From Paludibacteraceae bacterium (GTDB lineage: Bacteria > Bacteroidota > Bacteroidia > Bacteroidales > Paludibacteraceae), in assembly GCA_017937025.1 (NCBI GenBank), contig JAGBEJ010000006.1, forward strand, positions 89,976 through 153,975: 64,000 nt of DNA. The letters run 5' to 3'. A model generated the notes under the pieces. The model ran no database searches, was not told the origin of the DNA, and worked only from the letters and a program-made list of their open reading frames with translations. This document shows, piece by piece, positions 8,173-15,612 of this stretch. Each line of letters starts with the position of its first letter. Within the stretch, counting starts at the first letter, position 1. The translations under genes and the position numbers were made by a program.

Positions 8173-10425
8173 TCAGTTTCCTCTTGTGACGCTCGTCACG
8201 CCCTTGATGTTGGCAATCTGGCGTGTGAGGTTCTCGAAGTCCTTAAGGTCGCTGACGAGCACTGTCACCATGCCGTTGAACACGCCGTCCTTGGAATCGA
8301 CGGAGATGGAGCGCAGCGTCAGTTTGTCGCTTTTCTGTATGAGCGATGTGATGTAGGTGACGATGCCAATGTCGTCCTTGCCCACGATGTGCAGCGTGAC
8401 TGGGTACTGGCTGCCGCCTTTGCCCGACCATTTGGCGCGCACGATTCTGTATCCGAACTTGCTTATGAGCTGCGGCGCGTTAGGGCAGTCCATGCGGTGT
8501 ATTTTAATGCCGCCCGTGGCTGACACGAATCCGAAAACCTTGTCGCCGTAGATAGGGTTGCAGCACTTTGCCAGCTTGTATTCGATGCCGGTCAGGTCCT
8601 TGTCGATGACCAGGACGTCGTCGTTGCCTTTGCCCACTCCGACTTCGTCGTTCAGGTTGGTCTCGCTTGTGAAGTTGCCGGCGCTCTTGTTCTCCGGGTT
8701 GTCTAAGTATTCGGTCTCTTTCTTGTGTTCAGCCAGCAGCAAGTCTCTGAACTGTTGCATGTTCACCTTCTCCTGCGCCACGCCTTGATAGAACTCGGTC
8801 ACGGTTTTGTATCCGAGTTTCTTCATCGAGCGCATTATCTCGCCTTCCGAATACTCGATTTTCCAGTTCTTCAGCTTTCTGTCTAATATTTCCTTGCCGG
8901 CGTCGGCGTCCTTGGACTCAATGTCCTTGAGCACCTGCTTGATTTTCGTCTTCGCCTTTCCTGTCACCACGACATCCAGCCAGCTTGCTTTTGGCTGTTG
9001 GTTCTGGCTTGTGATTATTTCCACTTGGTCGCCGTTGTTCAGCACATGTCTTATAGGCACGTTCTTGCCGTTGACTTTTGCTCCGATGCATTGGCATCCC
9101 ACGGCGGAGTGTATGTTGAAGGCGAAGTCCAGCACCGTAGAGCCTTGCTTCAGCTTCTTCAATTCTCCGTTAGGCGTGAAGACGAACACATCGTCGTCGT
9201 AGAGGTCGAGTTTGAAGTCATCGACGAAGTCCGCCGCGTTGTTCTCCGGATTCTCCAGTATCTCGCGCAGGTTTTTGAGCCATTCGTCCATGCCTTGCTC
9301 GCTCTTTATGCCCTTGTATTTCCAGTGCGCGGCAAGTCCTTTCTCGGCTATCTCGTCCATTCTCTTGGTCCTTATCTGCACTTCCACCCACTTTCCTTCG
9401 GGTCCCATCACTGTGGTGTGGAGGCTCTCGTATCCGTTGGATTTCGGTATTGACAGCCAGTCGCGCAGTCTTTTAGGGTTAGGCTGGTATTTGTCGGTGA
9501 CGATGGAGTAAACCTGCCAGCACTCGGCTTTTTCTTTCTCGAGTTTGCTGTTGAGTATCACACGGATGGCGAATATGTCATAGATGTTCTCAAACGGAGT
9601 GCCTTTTTTCTTTATCTTGTTCCAGATGCTGTACACAGACTTTGTTCTTCCCTTTATCTCGAAGTCCAGTCCGGCATCCTCGAGCTGCTTTTTCAGCGGC
9701 GCAATGAAGTCGGCTATGTACTTGTTTCTCGCGTCCTTGGTCTCTTTGAGTTTACGCTCGATGTCGAAGTAAATGTCGGGCGAAATCCATCTCAGGCTCA
9801 GGTCCTCGAGTTCGGTCTTGAGTTTGTAAAGTCCCATTCTGTGCGCCATAGGGGCATAGAGGTAAGCCGATTCGCGTGCTATCTTCTGCTGGTGCTCCTC
9901 GTCGAATTTCTCCAGGTTTCGCATTATGTAAACATGCTCGGCTATGAGTATGAACACGACTCTGATGTCCTCGGCGAATGTGAGCAGCAGCTTTCTGAAG
10001 TTCTCGGTCTCCACAGCCACGTTCTTTTGGTACAGCTCGTTGGCTTTCACCAGTCCGCGCACGATGACCGCCACGTCCTTGCCGTACTTTTGCTCTATCT
10101 CCTCCTCTTTAATCACGCCGTTGGTCAAGGCGTCGTAGGCGAACACGCTCAGCACAGTGGCTTTGCCCATGCCTATCTCGCTCACGGTCAGGTATATGGT
10201 GTTCAGGTCCTTGACGATAGGGTTCAGCACCTCGTCGTTTCTTTCGCCAGACAGGGATTTCTCTCTCCAGTCGGATTCTCTCTTCTTGACGACGGCGCGG
10301 AACATCTCCTTGGCGTTCTTTCTGTCGTCGGCTGTGAGCTGGTCGCTGGTCTCGTTCATTATCTTGCGGTAAAGACTCAGCATCTCGATTAGTTCTTCTC
10401 TTGTGAAATAATTCTCTTTCTCCAT
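8173..10425 (-). CDS. relA: RelA/SpoT family (p)ppGpp synthetase with degenerate hydrolase domain
   Basis: A 750-residue long-form RSH protein. The synthetase domain (about 230-365) is intact: GRTKSVYSIWNKI, YDIFAIRVIL, NGYESLHTTVMGP, VEVQIRT and AAHWKYK. A TGS domain follows (VFVFTPNGELKKL ... FNIHSAVGCQCIGAKVNG, about 395-460), then a helical region, a Cys/His element (KCCNPIYGDKVFGFV ... HRMDCPNAPQL) and a C-terminal ACT domain. In the N-terminal HD domain the canonical HDxxED is YDALTN (97-102), and the usual ADRLHNMR is AEHVYIMR (162-169). Hydrolysis of ppGpp is therefore probably lost, as in RelA. A separate SpoT-type hydrolase is expected elsewhere in the genome. Confidence 0.93.
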   Translation of the reverse strand: MEKENYFTREELIEMLSLYRKIMNETSDQLTADDRKNAKEMFRAVVKKRESDWREKSLSGERNDEVLNPIVKDLNTIYLTVSEIGMGKATVLSVFAYDALTNGVIKEEEIEQKYGKDVAVIVRGLVKANELYQKNVAVETENFRKLLLTFAEDIRVVFILIAEHVYIMRNLEKFDEEHQQKIARESAYLYAPMAHRMGLYKLKTELEDLSLRWISPDIYFDIERKLKETKDARNKYIADFIAPLKKQLEDAGLDFEIKGRTKSVYSIWNKIKKKGTPFENIYDIFAIRVILNSKLEKEKAECWQVYSIVTDKYQPNPKRLRDWLSIPKSNGYESLHTTVMGPEGKWVEVQIRTKRMDEIAEKGLAAHWKYKGIKSEQGMDEWLKNLREILENPENNAADFVDDFKLDLYDDDVFVFTPNGELKKLKQGSTVLDFAFNIHSAVGCQCIGAKVNGKNVPIRHVLNNGDQVEIITSQNQQPKASWLDVVVTGKAKTKIKQVLKDIESKDADAGKEILDRKLKNWKIEYSEGEIMRSMKKLGYKTVTEFYQGVAQEKVNMQQFRDLLLAEHKKETEYLDNPENKSAGNFTSETNLNDEVGVGKGNDDVLVIDKDLTGIEYKLAKCCNPIYGDKVFGFVSATGGIKIHRMDCPNAPQLISKFGYRIVRAKWSGKGGSQYPVTLHIVGKDDIGIVTYITSLIQKSDKLTLRSISVDSKDGVFNGMVTVLVSDLKDFENLTRQIANIKGVTSVTRGN

Positions 10426-10472
10426 GTTTTACCTCCTTTTTTGGCTGTTTGGCAATGAGATTCGGAAATAAG

Positions 10473-10480
10473 CAAAGGTA
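10473..10480 (-). promoter_or_regulatory. -7 promoter box of relA
   Basis: TACCTTTG on the minus strand matches TAnnTTTG, about 48 bases before the relA ATG. No convincing -33 element was seen. Confidence 0.55.
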
Positions 10481-10605
10481 GTGAGGTAATTCAACTATTA
10501 CAAACGAGCCGCCTATGTTTAGAAATAGTTTTTGTTTAATGCTGCAGCATTAGTCGTTTCGTCTGATTACGTGCGTTTAAGTGCCGTTCTTTATGTCATT
10601 TTCTC

Positions 10606-10613
10606 TATCTTTG
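10606..10613 (+). promoter_or_regulatory. -7 promoter box of the agmatine-deiminase operon
   Basis: TATCTTTG matches TAnnTTTG and lies 28 bases upstream of the ATG at 10642. Confidence 0.6.
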
Positions 10614-10641
10614 CTCTTTATATCACCATTACGATTCAGTT

Positions 10642-11703
10642 ATGTCAGACAACAGAAGTCCGATAGTCCGTTTCCCTGCAGAGTGGGAGCCGCAGAGCGC
10701 AGTGCAACTCACTTGGCCGCATCCCGGCACCGACTGGCTGCCTATACTTGACGACGCAGTGCGCGTGTTCGCCGACATCGCAGCCGAAGTCTCCAAGCGC
10801 GAGACCTTGCTTATCGTCTGCCACGATGTGCCGACAGTCAAGTCGCAGCTGAGAAATGACACCGACTTAGGCAACGTCATTTTTGCGCAAATCCCTTCTA
10901 ACGACACTTGGGCGCGCGACCATGCGCCGCTTTCGGTCTTCATAGACGACGAGCCTGTGCTGCTCGATTTCTGTTTCAACGGCTGGGGCATGAAGTTCGC
11001 CGCCGACAAGGACAACTGCATAACCCGAAACCTGTTCGGCTCATACAAGGACTTCTTCCTGCCTTCGGTGAAGTACGGCAACTGCCTGGACTTCGTGCTG
11101 GAAGGCGGCTCTGTGGAGTCCGACGGACAAGGCACGCTGTTGGTGACATCGCAGTGCCTGCTCTCGGTCAACAGGAACGAGCATTATTTGCCCGAAGAGA
11201 TAGAGAGCCAGCTGAAAAGACGCCTCGGAGCCGACAATGTGCTATGGCTTAACAACGGCAACATCGACGGCGACGACACTGACGGACACATCGACACTCT
11301 GGCTCGCTTCTGCTCGCCCGACACGATAGCCTACGTCGCACCGCCAGAGGACGAGAACGACGAGGATTACTACGACTTCTGCATGATGGAGGACGAGTTG
11401 AAGGCGTTCCGCACCAAGGACGGCGAGCCTTACAAATTAGTGCCGCTGCCTTACCTTTCGTACGAGCTTGACGGCGAGCCGCAGCCGGCCACCTACGCCA
11501 ACTTCCTCATAATGAACAAGGCGGTGCTCGTGCCGGTTTACGGACTGCCGACCGATGAGGCTGCGCTCTCTGCCATTGGCGATGCTTTCCCCGACCGCGA
11601 AGTCGTGGGCATAGACTGCCGTCCGTTAGTGCAGCAGCACGGCTCTCTGCACTGCGTCACAATGCAGTATCCAGCCGGATTCTTTTTACCAACAAGAAAG
11701 TAA
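10642..11703 (+). CDS. aguA: agmatine deiminase
   Basis: A 353-residue guanidino-group-modifying enzyme of the agmatine deiminase / Porphyromonas-type peptidylarginine deiminase family, which turns agmatine into N-carbamoylputrescine and ammonia. Visible signatures are FPAEWEPQSAVQLTWPHPGTDW at the N terminus, ARDHAPL, FNGWGMKF, LEGGSVESDGQGTLL, DGHIDTLARF and the catalytic Cys near residue 337 in QHGSLHCVTMQYP. The enzyme for the next step follows 12 bases downstream, which supports agmatine over protein arginine as the substrate. Confidence 0.95.
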   Translation: MSDNRSPIVRFPAEWEPQSAVQLTWPHPGTDWLPILDDAVRVFADIAAEVSKRETLLIVCHDVPTVKSQLRNDTDLGNVIFAQIPSNDTWARDHAPLSVFIDDEPVLLDFCFNGWGMKFAADKDNCITRNLFGSYKDFFLPSVKYGNCLDFVLEGGSVESDGQGTLLVTSQCLLSVNRNEHYLPEEIESQLKRRLGADNVLWLNNGNIDGDDTDGHIDTLARFCSPDTIAYVAPPEDENDEDYYDFCMMEDELKAFRTKDGEPYKLVPLPYLSYELDGEPQPATYANFLIMNKAVLVPVYGLPTDEAALSAIGDAFPDREVVGIDCRPLVQQHGSLHCVTMQYPAGFFLPTRK

Positions 11704-11715
11704 ACACAAAGAAAT

Positions 11716-12588
11716 ATGAAGATAGGATTTGTACAGCAGGCCAACGTAGCCGAAGTTTCTGTAAACCGTGAGAAATTAGCGTCCAACATACGCAAGTGCG
11801 CATCCAAGGGCGCGGAGCTTGTCGTGCTGCAGGAGTTGCACAACTCGCTTTACTTCTGTCAGACAGAGAACACGGCGCTCTTCGACCTCGCTGAGGCGGT
11901 GCCGGGTCCGAGCACGGAGTTTTTCGGCGCATTAGCCAAGGAGCTCGGCGTTGTTCTGGTGCTATCGCTGTTTGAGAAAGCCATGCCGGGACTGTATTTC
12001 AACACGGCAGTCGTGATAGAGAAGGACGGCACTGTGGCTGGCAAGTACCGCAAGATGCACATACCTGACGACCCTGGATTCTACGAGAAATTCTACTTCA
12101 CGCCGGGCGACCTCGGCTTCAACCCGATACAGACTTCGGTGGGCAAGCTCGGCGTCATGGTGTGCTGGGACCAGTGGTATCCGGAAGCAGCGCGCCTGAT
12201 GGCTCTCGCCGGCGCCGATGTGCTGATTTACCCGACCGCCATAGGCTGGGACTTGAACGACACGCCTGAGGAGCAGGCTCGCCAGCGTGAGGCGTGGATA
12301 ACCGTGCAGCGCGGACATGCAGTAGCCAACGGACTGTATGTGGTGGCTGTCAACAGAGTGGGGCACGAGGCTGACCCTTCGGGAGCGACCTCCGGCATCA
12401 AGTTCTGGGGCTCGTCGTTCATCGCCGGACCGCAGGGCGAGTTCGTGGTGCAGGCTTCGGACAGCGCCGAGGAGTGCGTCGTGGCTGATGTTGACATAGC
12501 CCACTCGGAGGACGTGCGCCGCATCTGGCCTTATTTCCGCGACCGCCGCATCGACCAGTTCGGCGAACTCACTAAACGCATACGATAA
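11716..12588 (+). CDS. aguB: N-carbamoylputrescine amidase
   Basis: A 290-residue nitrilase-superfamily enzyme that hydrolyses N-carbamoylputrescine to putrescine, CO2 and ammonia. The Glu-Lys-Cys triad is visible: Glu in VLQELHN (about residue 40), Lys in KYRKMHIPDDPGFYEKFYF (about 112) and Cys in VMVCWDQWYPEAARL (about 150). The family marker FWGSSFIAGPQGE is present. With the preceding gene it completes the agmatine-to-putrescine route, feeding polyamine synthesis from arginine. Confidence 0.96.
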   Translation: MKIGFVQQANVAEVSVNREKLASNIRKCASKGAELVVLQELHNSLYFCQTENTALFDLAEAVPGPSTEFFGALAKELGVVLVLSLFEKAMPGLYFNTAVVIEKDGTVAGKYRKMHIPDDPGFYEKFYFTPGDLGFNPIQTSVGKLGVMVCWDQWYPEAARLMALAGADVLIYPTAIGWDLNDTPEEQARQREAWITVQRGHAVANGLYVVAVNRVGHEADPSGATSGIKFWGSSFIAGPQGEFVVQASDSAEECVVADVDIAHSEDVRRIWPYFRDRRIDQFGELTKRIR

Positions 12589-12615
12589 GAACAAAACAAG
12601 TATAGATTTATAGCT

Positions 12616-13926
12616 ATGGATAATAAACTCTTAAGATTCAAGGAAGTAGAGGAGGGATACACCGCTCGCCAAGCCATAAACGAGGCTAAGCGATGCCTTA
12701 ACTGCAAGATTCCGCAGTGCGTCAAGGGATGTCCTATCGAGAACAACATACCTGCCTTTATCCATCAGATTTCCATGGGAAACATGGGTAACGCCATGGA
12801 GATAATAAACGAGAAGAGCAACCTGCCTGCCATCTGCGGACGTGTCTGTCCTCATGAGAAGCAGTGCGAGGGACACTGCGTGATGAACAAGAAAGGCGCG
12901 CCTATCAAGGTGGGCAAGCTTGAGCGTTTCGCGGCCGACTTCGACTCGTCAATCGGGCTTTTCCATGAGAAGATAACGCCTAAGACACGCGGCAAAGTGG
13001 CTGTCATCGGTTCCGGTCCTGCTGGACTGACCGTTGCCGGCGACCTGGCTCGCATGGGCTTCAACGTGGTCATCTACGAGAAGGAGGCGGAGCTCGGCGG
13101 CGTGCTGCTCTACGGTATTCCTGAGTACCGTCTGCCAAAGGACGTTGTGCGCCACGAGGTTGACAAAATCGAGGCTCTCGGCGTGACGTTCATCACCAAC
13201 TGCGCCATAGGCACCGACATCACCGTCGATGACATGTTCAATCGCGGATTCGATGCCGTGTTCATCGGTTCGGGAACGGCTATCCCAAAGTCGCTCGACA
13301 TTCCGGGCAAGGAGTCCAAGGGCGTGATACAGTCGTCGTACTTCCTGCGCATGGTCAGCCTTTACAACAACCAGTCCATCGGGCTCGACGAAGTGCCGGT
13401 CAAGGCTGGCGACATCGTGGGCGTGATAGGCGCGGGCAATGTGGCTATGGACGCTGCCAGAACGGCGATGCGTCTTGGCGCGAAGTCGGTTTCCGTCTAT
13501 TACCACCGCACCGAGGCGGACATCAAGGCGAACCGCTCGGAGTATCTCGAGGCTGTGGACGAGAACGTGCAGTTTGTGTGGAACGCGAGCGTCAAGGAGT
13601 TCATCTCCAACGACGGACTGCTGACTGCGGCACGCATCTCGACACCGGACGGCGAGTCGGTCGTGCCAGTCGATAAGATGCTGTTCGCCGTGGGTTCGCA
13701 GCCTGCCAACCGCATCGTCTCAACCACAACGGGCATCGACGTGAACGACGCAGGATACGTCATCACACGCGAGCGACCTTACGGCATGACCACGCGTCAC
13801 GGCGTCTTTGCCGGCGGCGACGTTGTGCATACGCCTCAGACCGTTGTGCTCGCCATGCGCGACGCCAAGGAGGTTGCTAAGGGCATAGCGCAGTATGTGG
13901 ATGCCAAGAAGTTGCTGGAAGACTGA
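12616..13926 (+). CDS. glutamate synthase small-subunit-like NAD(P)-dependent oxidoreductase
   Basis: A 436-residue GltD-type flavoprotein. The N terminus has the cysteine pattern of the DUF4910-like 4Fe-4S domain (RCLNCKIPQCVKGCPIENNIPAF and CGRVCPHEKQCEGHC). Then come an FAD-binding GSGPAGLTVAGDLARMG loop (about 135), GIPEYRLPK, and an NADPH-binding GAGNVAMDAARTAMRLG loop (about 272). The C terminus has GVFAGGDVVHTPQTV. No GltB-type large subunit lies next to it, so it may act with a distant GltB, as a stand-alone GltA-type enzyme, or as an NfnB/SudA-like transhydrogenase subunit. It follows aguB by 27 bases and is probably in that operon. Confidence 0.85.
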   Translation: MDNKLLRFKEVEEGYTARQAINEAKRCLNCKIPQCVKGCPIENNIPAFIHQISMGNMGNAMEIINEKSNLPAICGRVCPHEKQCEGHCVMNKKGAPIKVGKLERFAADFDSSIGLFHEKITPKTRGKVAVIGSGPAGLTVAGDLARMGFNVVIYEKEAELGGVLLYGIPEYRLPKDVVRHEVDKIEALGVTFITNCAIGTDITVDDMFNRGFDAVFIGSGTAIPKSLDIPGKESKGVIQSSYFLRMVSLYNNQSIGLDEVPVKAGDIVGVIGAGNVAMDAARTAMRLGAKSVSVYYHRTEADIKANRSEYLEAVDENVQFVWNASVKEFISNDGLLTAARISTPDGESVVPVDKMLFAVGSQPANRIVSTTTGIDVNDAGYVITRERPYGMTTRHGVFAGGDVVHTPQTVVLAMRDAKEVAKGIAQYVDAKKLLED

Positions 13927-13996
13927 TTCTTACAAATAAGAATCGAAGAGAAATAAATGATTTTGTATGCATAGGGGCGAATGATTGTTCGCCCCT
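13925..13996 (+). terminator. tandem hairpins ending the agmatine operon
   Basis: The first hairpin, GATTCTTA-caaa-TAAGAATC, starts at the stop codon; a second GC-rich one, AGGGGCGA with TTCGCCCCT (13973-13996), is followed by an AT-rich tract. Together they probably end transcription. Confidence 0.65.
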
Positions 13997-14017
13997 GTAT
14001 TATTTTGTGCCGGTCAT

Positions 14018-14110
14018 TGAGCGTAGCCGAAATGAGCGGCGGTCTGAAAAGAATGTTCCTTCGGCTCCGCTCAGGAACCCGGAACTTTCTGGTTGCTGAG
14101 CGTAGCCGAA
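14018..14110. repeat. cluster of dispersed TGAGCGTAGCCGAA repeats
   Basis: Direct copies of TGAGCGTAGCCGAA are at 14018-14031 and 14097-14110, with an inverted near-copy (TTCGGCTCCGCTCA) at about 14059-14072. The same word returns at 55076 and 57973, and related forms occur near 56977, 57941 and 58139, always between genes. They can pair with one another to form hairpins. Confidence 0.75.
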
Positions 14111-14139
14111 GCAAGCGTAGTCAAAATGAGCGGCGGTTC

Positions 14140-14805
14140 TCAGCACAGCGTCGAGCCGTTGATGACGAGCTGGAACTCCAGTCCGAAGTATGCGGCAGCC
14201 TTGCGGCACAGCACCATTCGTGTCAGGAAAATCTGGAAATAGTCCAGCACGCTGCTTTCAGCGAGGTCAATTGTCAGCGCAAGGCGGAAGATTTTCTTCT
14301 CCTTGTCCAGTGTCGTCTTGCTTTCGGTCACGGCGTGGTTCACATGGTCGTGGATGTCAAGCTCGTCCTCTTTCTGGTGTCTCACGCGGCTTCTCCTGAC
14401 GTCGGTCTTGTCAGCGATGATTATGGCGGCGGCGACCTCGTTCACGGGGAAGGCTGTCGATTCGTCGTGGTTGCCTATGGCGTTCACCACTTTGGCTATG
14501 TCCTCGGCGTCCATGCCCATCTTGTCTAAGATTCTGAACGCCATCACGGCGCCGCTCTGCGCATGGTCTATGCGGTTAATCACATTGCCTATGTCGTGCA
14601 TGTATCCGGCTATCTGTGCCAGTTCCGCAGTGTGCTCGTCGTAGCCCAGATCCAGCAGCAGACGGCTGGCAGTGCTTGCCACTTTGGTCACGTGTGCGAA
14701 CGAGTGTTCGGTGTATCCCATCGCCTTGAGCGCGATGTCGGCTCGTTTGATATAGGTGTTGATTTCTTCGGACTGCTTTATCTGCTCGTATGTGATTCTT
14801 GCCAT
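14140..14805 (-). CDS. HD-domain phosphohydrolase
   Basis: A 221-residue metal-dependent hydrolase with the HD signature: HSFAHVTKV, IAGYMHDIGNV (HD pair near residue 70), IGNHDESTAFP, and IADKTDVRRSRVRH. This family acts on phosphate esters of nucleotides or signalling molecules; the substrate here is unknown. The C terminus (FQLVINGSTLC) runs up to a cluster of extragenic repeats, but the stop is not inside a repeat unit. A TATATTTG -7 box lies 30 bases upstream. Confidence 0.85.
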   Translation of the reverse strand: MARITYEQIKQSEEINTYIKRADIALKAMGYTEHSFAHVTKVASTASRLLLDLGYDEHTAELAQIAGYMHDIGNVINRIDHAQSGAVMAFRILDKMGMDAEDIAKVVNAIGNHDESTAFPVNEVAAAIIIADKTDVRRSRVRHQKEDELDIHDHVNHAVTESKTTLDKEKKIFRLALTIDLAESSVLDYFQIFLTRMVLCRKAAAYFGLEFQLVINGSTLC

Positions 14806-14834
14806 CAGTGTTCCCTTTCTTGGTTATGTGATTC

Positions 14835-14842
14835 CAAATATA
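14835..14842 (-). promoter_or_regulatory. -7 promoter box of the HD hydrolase gene
   Basis: TATATTTG on the minus strand fits TAnnTTTG, about 30 bases before the start codon. Confidence 0.6.
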
Positions 14843-14896
14843 AGATAAAAACCTGATTTTGTATGAGTCTGTGGCATTTGTTGAAAATGTGACGTG

Positions 14897-15251
14897 CTAC
14901 TGCGAGATTTCAAGGTTTTTCAGGTAGGTGTTTTCGTACTTGAAGTGTGTCTTGTCGGGAAGGGGAGTGTGGTTTGGCTTGATTGGGGTTGGCTCGTCGT
15001 TTTGGCTGTGTTTGTTTATGATGCGGATGCCATTGGCTGTGGCAGGCACAATGTTGTTTGTCGTGTTAGGCGCACGCTTCACTCCCTTATGGACTTTCTC
15101 GGTGCTCTTGCTGCATCTTGATAAGAGTTTCACGCTCTTGATTATGCCGCGAAAACCGTTTGCCGTGGTTGTTATGGGCAACTCAAAGACAAACGACGAC
15201 ACAACAAGCACGATAAATATTTTTCTGATTCTTGTTCGTTTTGTTTGTCAT
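14897..15251 (-). CDS. small secreted protein, apparent frameshift near the 5' end
   Basis: The minus-strand frame ending at 14897 has coding-like composition and encodes a hydrophobic stretch (IFIVLVVSSFVFELPITTTA) like a signal peptide, then a Lys/Asn/Pro/Thr-rich tail ending KNLEISQ. In this frame only a GTG at 15211 is available as a start, in the middle of the signal peptide. An ATG at 15251 in another frame gives MTNKTNKNQK, an ideal basic n-region. The two frames join if the A-run at 15220-15224 is off by one or two bases. It may be a sequencing error, a true frameshift or a decaying gene. No homolog is recognised. Confidence 0.4.
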
Positions 15252-15283
15252 CTTGTATGCAAGATTGTTTTTATGTAATGAAC

Positions 15284-15598
15284 TTAATTGTTATGATCTA
15301 TATCATGATTATATAATTTGAAAATCCTTTTGCTTCTGTCAAATCTGTATGGCGTTTTTTTTGTTGGGGTTATTATATTTGGTGTGTTGATAAATGTAAC
15401 ACGACTGATTCTGCTGATTTTAAATGTACGTTGTTCATTCCTTTTATGACAGAATGCCTGTATGTGGGTGTTTCCGAACTCATCTGAATATTTAACATCA
15501 CTAAGATGGCGAACTGATGCTGTGCCGTCATTCTTTGTGTATTCTATCTCTATGATAGCACCAGTGTCAATGGCTTTTTGTATATCGTCGTATATCAT
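15284..15598 (-). CDS. minimal WYL-domain protein
   Basis: A 104-residue protein that is little more than one WYL-like domain: IIEIEYTKNDGTASVRHLSDV, then THIQAFCHKRNEQRTFKISRISRV, which matches the WYL pattern of a strand, a basic patch and a final RTF-x3-RI. WYL domains bind nucleic acids or nucleotides and often regulate phage-defence genes. There is no HTH here. It starts 14 bases after the helicase stop, is A/T-rich like that gene, and is probably translated from the same mRNA. It may sense or bind a ligand for the helicase or act as its regulator. Confidence 0.7.
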   Translation of the reverse strand: MIYDDIQKAIDTGAIIEIEYTKNDGTASVRHLSDVKYSDEFGNTHIQAFCHKRNEQRTFKISRISRVTFINTPNIITPTKKTPYRFDRSKRIFKLYNHDIDHNN

Positions 15599-15612
15599 GA
15601 TTTGGTAATGTT

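Noticed and set aside
14928..15278. 116-codon plus-strand hydrophobic frame
   Set aside because: The minus strand has better codon composition and a signal-peptide-like start over the same bases.
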